DNA of 7,503 nucleotides from an uncultured Alphaproteobacteria bacterium (GCA_902619055.1 CACNCW010000035.1:1-7503); one strand, 5' to 3'. Shown: positions 1 through 6,346, counted from the first letter of the stretch. Program-made: numbers and translations. The notes: a model not told the origin generated them from the sequence alone.

Positions 1-290
1 TTGAATATATTAAATCGTTAAATGATGAAAATGAGATTAACTCTCATGCTGTAGAATTTTTAAACTTATCATCTTTGATTTCTCTAGGTTATATTTGGTT
101 ACACTATATAGAAATTTCATTAGCAAAATTAGAAAAGCATGATGAAAGTTTTTATAAATCTAAAATTGAAACTGGTAATTTCTTTTTAACTAAATTATTA
201 GGTGAAACACAAGTTCTTTGTCAAAATATAAGATCTGGTGGAAAATATTATAATGATTATAATGATAAATATTTTGAAACAGCAATCTAA
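1..290 (+). CDS. Acyl-CoA dehydrogenase, C-terminal fragment (DmdC-like C-terminal domain)
   Basis: The reading frame is open from base 3 to the TAA at 288-290, giving about 95 residues; the start lies upstream of the window. The fragment is helical. It reads ...VEFLNLSSLISLGYIWLHY, then IEISLAKLEKHDESFYKSK and ARFF-like TGNFFLTKLLGE, then LCQNIRSGG near the end. This resembles the extra C-terminal domain (acetyl-CoA dehydrogenase C-terminal-like, PF12806) of the long acyl-CoA dehydrogenases that include methylthiopropanoyl-CoA dehydrogenase DmdC. Such enzymes are cytoplasmic FAD proteins that introduce a 2,3 double bond into an acyl-CoA and pass electrons to ETF. The catalytic Glu and FAD sites are outside the window, so the substrate cannot be assigned. 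Its stop codon overlaps the next start by 1 nt (TAATG), so the two genes are probably co-translated. Confidence 0.72.
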   Translation, partial: EYIKSLNDENEINSHAVEFLNLSSLISLGYIWLHYIEISLAKLEKHDESFYKSKIETGNFFLTKLLGETQVLCQNIRSGGKYYNDYNDKYFETAI

Positions 291-595
291 TGACTATAAA
301 AATTTATAAACCTTCAAAAACTTCCATGCAATCAGGTTTTAAAAAAACTAGATTATGGTTAGCTGAATATATTTCTGAAGTAGAAAAAGTAAAAGATTCT
401 TTAATGGGGTGGAATAGTTCATTAGATACCAAATCTCAGATTAAACTTTTTTTTGATACAAAAGAGCAAGCTATTGAATGGGCAAAAAAAAATAATTATC
501 AATATTTTGTTGAAGAACCAAAGCAAAGAAAAATTAAACCAAAAAGTTATGCTTCAAATTTTGATACAAATAGAAAAGAGCCTTGGACACATTAA
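290..595 (+). CDS. ETC complex I subunit, NDUFS4-like (NADH dehydrogenase accessory subunit)
   Basis: This 101-residue protein matches the bacterial form of the 18-kDa accessory subunit of NADH:ubiquinone oxidoreductase (NDUFS4, PF04800) along its whole length. Visible family landmarks are an N-terminal KIYKPSKTSMQSG (residues 4-16), LMGWNSSLDT (38-47), an FDTKEQAIEWAKKN segment (55-68), PKSYASNF (83-90) and the C-terminal PWTH. The subunit sits on the peripheral arm of complex I at the cytoplasmic face of the membrane and stabilises the NADH-oxidising module; it has no catalytic residues of its own. In bacteria it is essentially confined to alphaproteobacteria, which supports the lineage call. 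It starts at an ATG overlapping the preceding stop by 1 nt. The only oddity is Ser for the usual Pro before LMGW. Confidence 0.93.
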   Translation: MTIKIYKPSKTSMQSGFKKTRLWLAEYISEVEKVKDSLMGWNSSLDTKSQIKLFFDTKEQAIEWAKKNNYQYFVEEPKQRKIKPKSYASNFDTNRKEPWTH

Positions 596-596
596 G

Positions 597-629
597 TATA
601 ATTTCTTTCTTTATTTTTTAGACTATGAT
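597..629 (+). promoter_or_regulatory. Candidate promoter -10 elements for tRNA-Arg
   Basis: The 47-nt gap between the NDUFS4-like stop and the tRNA contains two -10-like hexamers: TATAAT at 597-602 and TATGAT at 624-629. The second is 13 nt upstream of the tRNA 5' end, about right for a short tRNA leader. Neither has a convincing -35 at 16-18 nt, and AT-rich DNA gives such hexamers by chance. The tRNA could also be processed from read-through of the upstream genes, since no terminator separates them. Confidence 0.35.
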
Positions 630-642
630 AAATGCAAACTAT

Positions 643-718
643 GCGCCCGTAGCTCAGTGGATAGAGCAACCGCCTTCTAAGCGGTAGGTCAAATGTTCGA
701 ATCATTTCGGGCGCGCCA
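643..718 (+). tRNA. tRNA-Arg (anticodon UCU)
   Basis: A complete cloverleaf can be drawn by eye. The 7-bp acceptor stem pairs 643-649 (GCGCCCG) with 708-714 (CGGGCGC). The D stem GCTC (652-655) pairs with GAGC (664-667). The anticodon stem ACCGC (669-673) pairs with GCGGT (681-685), closing the loop CTTCTAA with anticodon TCT at 676-678. The T stem AAATG (691-695) pairs with CATTT (703-707) around TTCGAAT. The discriminator is G715 and CCA is encoded at 716-718. It decodes AGA/AGG; AGA is the dominant arginine codon in every gene of this window. All canonical pairs are intact, so it should be functional. Confidence 0.97.
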
Positions 719-722
719 AATA

Positions 723-1343
723 TTAAAATTTTGCTGCCTCCTCATCTATAAAAGCATTGAAAGAAACTGATCTTCTTTCCTCTTCAGAAAAGAACGGATA
801 GACTGTATGCATCATATAACTAGGAAATATAAATAAATCTCCAACTTTAGGTTTAATATCATACACGGAGGAAACTAAAAGCTGTGTTGATCCATGAATA
901 AATGCAATTTTTCCATTCTTATTTTGATCTTTGTATGATGAGCCTAAATCCTTTGGTATTTTTGTGTACATAACTCCAGACAGATGTCCATCATGCCAAT
1001 GAATTGGATTATAATCACTTTCAAATTGACAAACAGCCCAACTAGATTTTAAATCAAATTTCTTAATTTCTTTTTGTAATGTTGATTTTACAAAATTAAA
1101 TACAAAATTATAAAGAACATCTTTTAAATTTTGATCAAGAAATTCTTTTGTTAATCTAATTTCATATTTAATTTCCCCTGCTAATTGTTTGCCATGGTAT
1201 AATTCATCAATTTTATTTTCATCTTTCAATATTTCATCAATATGATTGTTGAGTTTAGTTATTGTATCATCTGATAATTTATATTTACCTATAGCTGGTG
1301 AAAATGGTCGTATAATTTGACCTTGAATCTTGCTTTCGTTCAT
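723..1343 (-). CDS. Putative 2OG-Fe(II) oxygenase
   Basis: This 206-residue protein resembles the putative 2-oxoglutarate/Fe(II) oxygenases (PF13759/TIGR02466 type) common in marine bacteria and their phages. The double-stranded beta-helix core lies in the C-terminal half. A PIHWHDGHLSGVMY motif (113-126) holds His115, His117 and Asp118 as candidate iron ligands. FIFPSYMMHTVYPF (171-184) gives the distal His179. EERRSVSFNAF (188-198) gives the arginine (190/191) that would bind the 2OG carboxylate. The N-terminal half (1-100) is helical and not recognisable. Such enzymes couple 2OG decarboxylation to oxidation, usually hydroxylation, of a substrate; the substrate cannot be read from sequence. 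The start ATG is followed by MNESKIQ and has no Shine-Dalgarno sequence. The gene points away from the operon on its right and converges on the tRNA with a 4-nt gap. Confidence 0.8.
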   Translation of the reverse strand: MNESKIQGQIIRPFSPAIGKYKLSDDTITKLNNHIDEILKDENKIDELYHGKQLAGEIKYEIRLTKEFLDQNLKDVLYNFVFNFVKSTLQKEIKKFDLKSSWAVCQFESDYNPIHWHDGHLSGVMYTKIPKDLGSSYKDQNKNGKIAFIHGSTQLLVSSVYDIKPKVGDLFIFPSYMMHTVYPFFSEEERRSVSFNAFIDEEAAKF

Positions 1344-1349
1344 ACTTTA

Positions 1350-1378
1350 TTAACTTTAATTATATTAAATATTATAAT
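1350..1378 (+). promoter_or_regulatory. Sigma70-type promoter for the GFA-iol-mtn operon
   Basis: TTAACT (1350-1355) and a perfect TATAAT (1373-1378) are separated by 17 nt. A start site about 6-8 nt after the -10 would give a leader of only some 6-8 nt before the ATG at 1392, with no room for a Shine-Dalgarno sequence. This is the only good promoter-like sequence upstream of the seven-gene operon. The region is nearly all A and T, so chance matches are a real risk; the correct spacing is the main support. Confidence 0.5.
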
Positions 1379-1386
1379 ATAGTTAA
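1359..1386 (-). promoter_or_regulatory. Sigma70-type promoter for the 2OG oxygenase, overlapping the divergent one
   Basis: On the minus strand TTAACT (1386-1381) and TATAAT (1364-1359) are separated by 16 nt. Transcription would start near 1352 and leave roughly a 9-nt leader before the start codon at 1343-1341. It lies face to face with the plus-strand promoter, inside the same 37 bp, so RNA polymerase could probably occupy only one of them at a time. The same AT-richness caveat applies. Confidence 0.4.
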
Positions 1387-1391
1387 ATAAA

Positions 1392-1733
1392 ATGAAATAT
1401 AATTTAAACTGTCATTGTGGAGCTGTTCAATTAGAAGTTTTAACAGACTTAGAAATCATTAAACAATGTAACTGCTCTATTTGTATAAGAAAAAACGCTA
1501 AAATGTGTATGGTTCCTAAAGAAGCAATAAATATTCTTAAAGGAAAAGAAAACTTAACTTCTTACAAATTTAATACAATGATTGCTGAACATTTTTTTTG
1601 TAAGATTTGTGGAATCTATACTCATCATCATAGGAGAAGTGATCCAAATGGGGCAGCAATAAATATTGGATGTATAGATTCAATTGATCCTTTTAAATAT
1701 GATGCTGACTTTATTGATATGAAAAATAAATAA
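1392..1733 (+). CDS. GFA/CENP-V family zinc protein
   Basis: This 113-residue protein has the zinc-cysteine pattern of the GFA family (PF04828, glutathione-dependent formaldehyde-activating enzyme / CENP-V). CHCGAVQ (7-13) supplies Cys7 and Cys9, CNCSIC (26-31) supplies Cys26, Cys28 and Cys31, and FCKICG (69-74) supplies Cys70 and Cys73, followed by THHHRR. Some members accelerate the reaction of glutathione with formaldehyde or related electrophiles; most are uncharacterised. The length is typical of the family. It is the first gene of the operon, 4 nt before the kinase. In a pathway releasing small aldehydes, an aldehyde-glutathione adduct role would make sense, but that is inference. There is no Shine-Dalgarno sequence; the start is the first ATG after a promoter-like -10. 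Confidence 0.85.
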   Translation: MKYNLNCHCGAVQLEVLTDLEIIKQCNCSICIRKNAKMCMVPKEAINILKGKENLTSYKFNTMIAEHFFCKICGIYTHHHRRSDPNGAAINIGCIDSIDPFKYDADFIDMKNK

Positions 1734-1737
1734 TTTT

Positions 1738-2724
1738 ATGTCGTTTGAATTTTTAATTTCGAAAATTCAAAAAAATAATTTTTTACTCATAGGTAGAGCT
1801 GGAATTGATATTTATCCTGATCCACCGGGGACTAAAACTGAAAATGCCAAATCCTTTATTACTCATCTTGGAGGGTCTTCTGCAAATATGGGTGTCCAAT
1901 TAACTTTATTTGGAGGTAATTGTAATTTACTGACCAGAGTATCTGATGATGCTTTAGGCAAATTGGCTATTAATCAACTAAATCATTATGGCGTTAAAAA
2001 CAAATTAGTAGAATTTGAAAAAAATGAATCAAGAATTTCTTTTGCTGTTGTTGAAACCACAATTAAAGATCATCAATCAATTATTTATAGACATAAAGCT
2101 TCTGATTTATTTTTAAATAAAGATGATGTTGAAAATGCTAATATACAAAATTTTGATTGTTTATTAATTACTGGAACTTCTTTAGCAGCTGAGCCTTCGA
2201 GAAGTGCTACTTTATATGCTTTAGATATAGCAAATAAAAATAATATTCCTGTAATTATGGACATTGATTATAGACCATATACTTGGGAGTCATCAAGAAA
2301 AGCAAAAGAAGTTTATAATTTAGCAGCAAGTAAATGTAGTGGTGTAATTGGAAATGATGATGAGTTTGGAGTATTAGCTGGTGATTACAACAATGGTTTG
2401 GATCATGCTAGACAATTAGCTAAAAATGTAAGCTTAATTATTTATAAAAAAGGTGAAAAAGGCTCTATTACTTTTGCAATGAACAAAGTAATTAAAAAGG
2501 GAATATTTCCCGTTAAGCCTTTAAAACCTACTGGAGCCGGCGATGCATTTATGGGATCATTAATAGGATCAATTTTAAAGAATAATGACTTAGAAAAATC
2601 TATAGAAATAGGTTCAGCCGCAGCAGCTATTGTAGTAACAAAAGTTGGTTGTGCGCCAGCAATGCCAAATTTAAATGAAATTTTAGAATTTATGAAATAT
2701 AATAAAATTAATGAAGGAGAATAA
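1738..2724 (+). CDS. iolC: PfkB-family sugar kinase, IolC-like (5-dehydro-2-deoxygluconokinase type)
   Basis: This 328-residue cytoplasmic kinase has the ribokinase/PfkB fold. The N-terminal LIGRAGIDIYP (17-27) carries the substrate-binding Asp24, followed by LGGSSANMG (44-52). MDIDYRPYTW (174-183) is highly characteristic of IolC. The C-terminal PfkB signature PTGAGDAFMG (264-273) contains the anion hole GAGD and the catalytic base Asp269. IolC phosphorylates 2-deoxy-5-keto-gluconate from myo-inositol catabolism. Length and motifs fit, but the usual GRSSVD is GRAGID here and the partner aldolase is divergent, so a related deoxy-sugar substrate is possible. The gene is 4 nt after the GFA gene and 1 nt before the IolB-like gene. 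The GTG/TTG alternatives are unnecessary; ATG at 1738 begins a normal-length protein. Confidence 0.82.
   Translation: MSFEFLISKIQKNNFLLIGRAGIDIYPDPPGTKTENAKSFITHLGGSSANMGVQLTLFGGNCNLLTRVSDDALGKLAINQLNHYGVKNKLVEFEKNESRISFAVVETTIKDHQSIIYRHKASDLFLNKDDVENANIQNFDCLLITGTSLAAEPSRSATLYALDIANKNNIPVIMDIDYRPYTWESSRKAKEVYNLAASKCSGVIGNDDEFGVLAGDYNNGLDHARQLAKNVSLIIYKKGEKGSITFAMNKVIKKGIFPVKPLKPTGAGDAFMGSLIGSILKNNDLEKSIEIGSAAAAIVVTKVGCAPAMPNLNEILEFMKYNKINEGE
2714..2720 (+). promoter_or_regulatory. Strong ribosome binding site for the IolB-like gene
   Basis: AAGGAGA sits 5 nt before the ATG at 2726 and inside the last codons of the kinase gene. It decides the start: an upstream in-frame ATG at 2711 would place this site inside the coding region. 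No other gene in the operon has a comparable Shine-Dalgarno sequence. Confidence 0.8.
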
Positions 2725-2725
2725 T

Positions 2726-3568
2726 ATGCATATTCCACCATTTGATAATAAGAACAAGCCAATTGTAGATATTGAGGACAGCAGAGTTCCTTTAAATTAC
2801 TTTAACATAGTAAAATTAAATAAAGATCAATCTTTTGAGTATCAAACCCCTGGTTATGAAACATGTATAGTACCTGCTACTGGAACAATTAATGTAGAAA
2901 TTGAAGGAATAAAAGTTGAGTCATTAGGCACTAGAACAGTTGATGTGTGGGATGGGGAGCCAGAAGGTGTTTATGTTCCCTCTAATACAAAAGCTCAATT
3001 TACATCTTTATTAGATAATTCAGAAATTTTTATTGCTGGTGCAAAGTATGATAAAACTCTTGAACCATTTGCTGTTCGAGCAAATGAAATTGATTTAGTT
3101 CAGTACGGCTCTGATGATACAAAAACTCATAGAAAAATTAAACATATTTTAGGCGCTAAGCATCATGATAAAGTTGGAAGATTGCTTTGTAATGAGCTTT
3201 ATACCGTTGGGCAGGGAGGTTGGTCGGGTTTTCCACCTCATAAGCATGATACAGATCGTCTACCTGATGAAACTAGACATGATGAAACGTATAATTACAG
3301 ATTTAAACCTAATAATGGATTTGGTTTTCAGATGTTTCAGCAAGTTGATGATAAAGTTGGCAAAGCTGAACACATAATTGATGGCTCAACCATCATGATT
3401 AGAACGGGCTATCATCCTTGTGTTGTGGCCCCAGGGTATGAGATGTATTATTTTACAATTCTCGGGGGACTATCTCAAAGATCTCTTGTGCAATTTTTTC
3501 AACCTGAACATGCATATCAAGTTGAAACCATTCCTGGGATTAAAGATATGATTGCTAAATATAAATGA
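2726..3568 (+). CDS. iolB: IolB-like isomerase (5-deoxy-glucuronate isomerase family)
   Basis: This 280-residue protein belongs to the bicupin KduI/IolB family. The C-terminal cupin holds the metal site: PPHKHD (170-175) with His172 and His174, HDETYNYRF (185-193) with Glu187, and GYHP (228-231) with His230, then APGYEMYYFTILGG (235-248). All four expected metal ligands are present. IolB converts 5-deoxy-glucuronate to 2-deoxy-5-keto-gluconate, an aldose-ketose isomerisation that feeds IolC. Differences from typical IolB include GGWSGF for GNWSSY before PPHKHD and a divergent stretch after the second cupin strand set, so the substrate may differ. I use the ATG at 2726 rather than 2711 because a strong ribosome binding site lies 5 nt upstream; this leaves a 1-nt gap after the kinase stop. 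It overlaps the aldolase gene by 4 nt (ATGA). Confidence 0.85.
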   Translation: MHIPPFDNKNKPIVDIEDSRVPLNYFNIVKLNKDQSFEYQTPGYETCIVPATGTINVEIEGIKVESLGTRTVDVWDGEPEGVYVPSNTKAQFTSLLDNSEIFIAGAKYDKTLEPFAVRANEIDLVQYGSDDTKTHRKIKHILGAKHHDKVGRLLCNELYTVGQGGWSGFPPHKHDTDRLPDETRHDETYNYRFKPNNGFGFQMFQQVDDKVGKAEHIIDGSTIMIRTGYHPCVVAPGYEMYYFTILGGLSQRSLVQFFQPEHAYQVETIPGIKDMIAKYK

Positions 3569-4395
3569 CAGCAGTAAATTTAAAAACTTTACTAACTAAA
3601 GCTAATCGTAATAATTATTCTGTAGCTGGATTAGTAGTAATTAGTTGGGAAGATGCTATTGCTTACACAGAGGCTGCACATGAAACAAAAATTCCAATTA
3701 TTTTACAAGCAGGGCCTTCTTGTAGACAATATACTCCTGTTTCTATTTTGGGAAAAATGTTTAGACATCTTGCTGAACAAACTAAAACGCCTATTTGTTG
3801 TCATTTAGATCATGGATTTTCATATGATGAATGTATCGAAGGAATAGAATCTGGTTTTACATCAGTAATGTTTGATGGATCAAAACTTCCATTAAATAAA
3901 AATATCAAAATTAGTTCAAAAATATCAAATATTGCTCATAAACATAATATTTCAGTTGAAGGGGAAGTGGGTATAGTCGGTTATCATAATGGCAATACAT
4001 CTTTTGGAACAGATATTGAGGAAGCGAAAAAATATAGTTTAGAGAGTGGAGTAGACGCTATGGCAATATCAGTTGGTAATACACATTTGCAACAATCAAA
4101 GATAGCAAAAATAGATTATAATAAAATCTTAAAAATTCAAAAAATATCCAAACTACCTTTAGTTTTACATGGTAGTAGTGGTATAAATTCTAATATGAGA
4201 AAAAAAATAGCAAGAAACACGAAAGTAGCTAAATTTAACATAGGCACCGAATTAAGAATAACTGCATGTAAAAGCTTAAGAAAAAGTTATAATAAAAAAA
4301 AATCAAGTTTTGATAAAATAGAAATAATTAAACCTTCAATAATTGAATTAAAAAAACATGCAAAAAAAATAATAAAAAATATTGGACCAATATAA
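3565..4395 (+). CDS. iolJ: Class II aldolase, FbaA/IolJ-like, divergent active site
   Basis: This 276-residue zinc-dependent class II fructose-bisphosphate aldolase-family protein sits right after the IolB-like gene. HLDHG (80-84) gives Asp82 and zinc ligand His83, MFDGS (102-106) the conserved strand, EGEVG (133-137) the Glu region, GNTH (171-174) zinc ligand His174, LHGSSGI (201-207) zinc ligand His202, and FNIGTELR (224-231) the substrate-phosphate segment. IolJ cleaves 2-deoxy-5-keto-gluconate-6-phosphate to DHAP and malonic semialdehyde, and the position beside IolB and IolC supports a similar reaction. The usual HG.Y after the second zinc His reads HLQQ here, so this is a distinct subfamily. 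The C-terminal 40 residues are rich in Lys and encoded by A-tracts. Start: ATG overlapping the preceding TGA by 4 nt; no Shine-Dalgarno sequence, so coupled translation is likely. Confidence 0.8.
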   Translation: MTAVNLKTLLTKANRNNYSVAGLVVISWEDAIAYTEAAHETKIPIILQAGPSCRQYTPVSILGKMFRHLAEQTKTPICCHLDHGFSYDECIEGIESGFTSVMFDGSKLPLNKNIKISSKISNIAHKHNISVEGEVGIVGYHNGNTSFGTDIEEAKKYSLESGVDAMAISVGNTHLQQSKIAKIDYNKILKIQKISKLPLVLHGSSGINSNMRKKIARNTKVAKFNIGTELRITACKSLRKSYNKKKSSFDKIEIIKPSIIELKKHAKKIIKNIGPI

Positions 4396-5279
4396 TGAAT
4401 GTCTTAGGCTTTATTGGTGGAAGTGGAATCTATAAACTAGAATTTTTAACTGATATAAAAGAACATCAAATTAAATCTTCATTTGGCGATCCCTCAGGTC
4501 CAATTATTGAAGGTAAAATAGATAATCACACTGTATATTTTTTATCACGTCACGGAGAGGGTCATACTTTGTCACCATCTTCAATTAACTATTGTGCCAA
4601 TATTGATTGTTTAAAACAAGTTGGTATAACCGATTTGATATCTCTTTCAGCTGTAGGTTCTTTAAAAGATAATTTAAAACCAGGCACTTTTGTTATTGTT
4701 GATCAGTTTATAGATAGAACAATAAACAGAAAAAAAAGTTTTTTTGATAAAGGAATAGTTGCTCATGTTCCTATGGCTCATCCAACATGTGAAGTTTTGA
4801 TGAATTTATCAAAAAATATATGTGAAAATATTAAAATCAATTATTCATTTGGTGGAACATATCTTGCAATGGAGGGACCTCAATTTTCAACTTATGCTGA
4901 GTCAAATCTTTACATTGATTGGGGTTGTGATGTTATAGGAATGACAAATATGCCAGAAGCAAAATTAGCAAGAGAAGCGGAAATTAGATATTGCTCTATT
5001 TCCATGGTTACAGATTATGATTGTTGGCATCCAGATCATGATAAAGTAGATTTAAGTATGATTATAAAAACCTTAAATGATAATGTTGATAATTCAAAAA
5101 ATTTTATTAAAAATTTTAGCTCAAAATACTATGAAGGTGTATCTTTTGAAAATGATAAAACATCCAATATTTTAGATACATCTATAATTACAAAGAAAGA
5201 ATTTTGGGATAAAGACTTAGAGAATAATTTATCCAATATATTAAAAAGATATAAGAAAAATTCTAATGCTAGTAAATGA
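4395..5279 (+). CDS. mtnP: S-methyl-5'-thioadenosine phosphorylase (MTAP)
   Basis: This 294-residue protein is a clear PNP/MTAP-family nucleoside phosphorylase. GGSGIY (8-13) and SRHGEGH (51-57) form the phosphate site, SAVGSL is at 85-90, AMEGPQFST (158-166) contacts the ribose, and GMTNMPEAKLAREAEI (182-197) is followed by DYDCWH (207-212). The Asp pair in DYDCW is the hallmark of adenine-accepting MTAP, as opposed to guanosine/inosine PNP. It cleaves 5'-methylthioadenosine, and usually also 5'-deoxyadenosine, with phosphate to adenine plus the 5-modified ribose-1-phosphate in the cytoplasm. Adenine can be reused; the sugar phosphate is the substrate of the next gene. The start overlaps the aldolase stop by 1 nt (TAATG) and the end overlaps mtnA by 14 nt. 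The length is slightly above the family norm because of a C-terminal extension. Confidence 0.95.
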   Translation: MNVLGFIGGSGIYKLEFLTDIKEHQIKSSFGDPSGPIIEGKIDNHTVYFLSRHGEGHTLSPSSINYCANIDCLKQVGITDLISLSAVGSLKDNLKPGTFVIVDQFIDRTINRKKSFFDKGIVAHVPMAHPTCEVLMNLSKNICENIKINYSFGGTYLAMEGPQFSTYAESNLYIDWGCDVIGMTNMPEAKLAREAEIRYCSISMVTDYDCWHPDHDKVDLSMIIKTLNDNVDNSKNFIKNFSSKYYEGVSFENDKTSNILDTSIITKKEFWDKDLENNLSNILKRYKKNSNASK

Positions 5280-6345
5280 TAAACATTTAACAACTATTTG
5301 GTATGATAAAGCTAAAGAAGTTGTAAAAATAATTGATCAAAGGCTTCTACCATTTGAATTAAAGATTGTAGAATTAAAAACACTAGAAGATTTTTGTTTT
5401 GCTATTAAAGAAATGCAAGTTAGGGGCGCACCTCTAATAGGTGTCACTGCTGCATATGGAATGTATGTAGCATCTAAAACTACTAAAAATTTTTCAGAAT
5501 TAGAAAAAGCAGGTGATAGTCTTAAATCAACAAGACCTACAGCAGTTAATTTATCCTGGGCAGTAGATAAAATTATTACTGAGATTAAAGATATGGAAAA
5601 ATCTAACTTACAGGAAGTAATTCTTTCAATTGCTAATGAGATCAGAGATCAAGATATAATTAATTGCAAAGCTATAGGTGAAAATGGATTTAAACTTATT
5701 GAAAAAATTTATAAAAAAACACAAAAAAAAGTAAATGTTTTGACTCACTGTAATGCTGGTTGGTTAGCTGCTGTTGATTGGGGAACAGCTTTAGCACCTA
5801 TATTTATTGCAAATCAAAAAAAAATCCCAATACATGTTTGGATTGACGAAACTAGACCTAGAAATCAAGGTTTCAGTCTTACAGCTTGGGAATTAATGAA
5901 TGAAAAGATAGAAAATTCATTAATCGTTGACAACGTTGGCGGTCATTTAATGCAAAATGGTATGATAGATCTTTGTATAACTGGAACAGATAGAACCTCT
6001 TTAAATGGTGATGTTTGTAATAAAATTGGCACATATTTAAAGGCTCTAGCTGCAAAAGATAATAATATTCCATTTTACGTTGCAGCACCAATTTCTAGTA
6101 TAGATTTTAATATTAAAAATGGAGTAAAAGAAATACCTATAGAAGAAAGAGATCCAGACGAAATATCAATTATTGAAGGTATTGACGAAAATAATAATAG
6201 AAAGAAAATTAAAATTATACCTGAAGGTTCAAACTGTAAAAACTATGCTTTTGATATAACTCCAGCAAAATATATTACTAAATTAATTACAGAAAAAGGG
6301 GTTATAGATAGCAATGAAGAATCTATAGGTGAATTAAAAAATTAA
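5266..6345 (+). CDS. mtnA: S-methyl-5-thioribose-1-phosphate isomerase
   Basis: This 359-residue protein matches MtnA (eIF2B-alpha-related isomerase fold) over its full length. QVRGAPLIG (51-59), TRPTAVNLSWAVD (89-101), LTHCNAG (159-165) with catalytic Cys162, DETRPRNQG (194-202), GGHLMQNGMID (225-235), TGTDR (239-243) with catalytic Asp242, and NGDVCNKIGTY (247-257) are all present. It converts 5-methylthioribose-1-phosphate, and in some organisms 5-deoxyribose-1-phosphate, to the ribulose-1-phosphate form. The substrate comes from MtnP just upstream and the product would feed the aldolase just downstream. The ATG at 5266 is inside mtnP and gives a 14-nt overlap; there is no later in-frame start before the conserved TIWYD. 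The downstream gap is 1 nt. Confidence 0.95.
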   Translation: MLVNDKHLTTIWYDKAKEVVKIIDQRLLPFELKIVELKTLEDFCFAIKEMQVRGAPLIGVTAAYGMYVASKTTKNFSELEKAGDSLKSTRPTAVNLSWAVDKIITEIKDMEKSNLQEVILSIANEIRDQDIINCKAIGENGFKLIEKIYKKTQKKVNVLTHCNAGWLAAVDWGTALAPIFIANQKKIPIHVWIDETRPRNQGFSLTAWELMNEKIENSLIVDNVGGHLMQNGMIDLCITGTDRTSLNGDVCNKIGTYLKALAAKDNNIPFYVAAPISSIDFNIKNGVKEIPIEERDPDEISIIEGIDENNNRKKIKIIPEGSNCKNYAFDITPAKYITKLITEKGVIDSNEESIGELKN

Positions 6346-6346
6346 T

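Noticed and set aside
453..680. Plus-strand open frame of 75 codons running from the NDUFS4-like gene into the tRNA
   Set aside because: It is a frame shadow: it overlaps a well-matched complex I subunit and ends inside the tRNA anticodon loop.
2711..2725. Upstream ATG for the IolB-like protein
   Set aside because: The codons after this ATG form the ribosome binding site of the ATG at 2726, and it would overlap the kinase gene by 14 nt.
2442..2762. Minus-strand open frame of 106 codons
   Set aside because: It is antisense to the 3' end of the kinase gene, whose PfkB signature lies in the same bases; its product has no recognisable motif.
3165..3377. Plus-strand open frame of 70 codons inside the IolB-like gene
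   Set aside because: It overlaps the metal-binding cupin motifs of the real gene in another frame.
4730..4745. A8-G-T7 tract as a terminator or slippage site
   Set aside because: There is no loop for a stable hairpin, and the in-frame codons give a normal MTAP sequence, so it is a coding homopolymer.
5425..5436. GGGGCGCACC resembling the tRNA 3' end (possible attachment repeat)
   Set aside because: It encodes the conserved RGAP motif of MtnA and matches only a few bases of the tRNA.
5879..6091. Minus-strand open frame of 70 codons
   Set aside because: It is antisense to the catalytic Asp region of mtnA, with no motif or ribosome binding site of its own.
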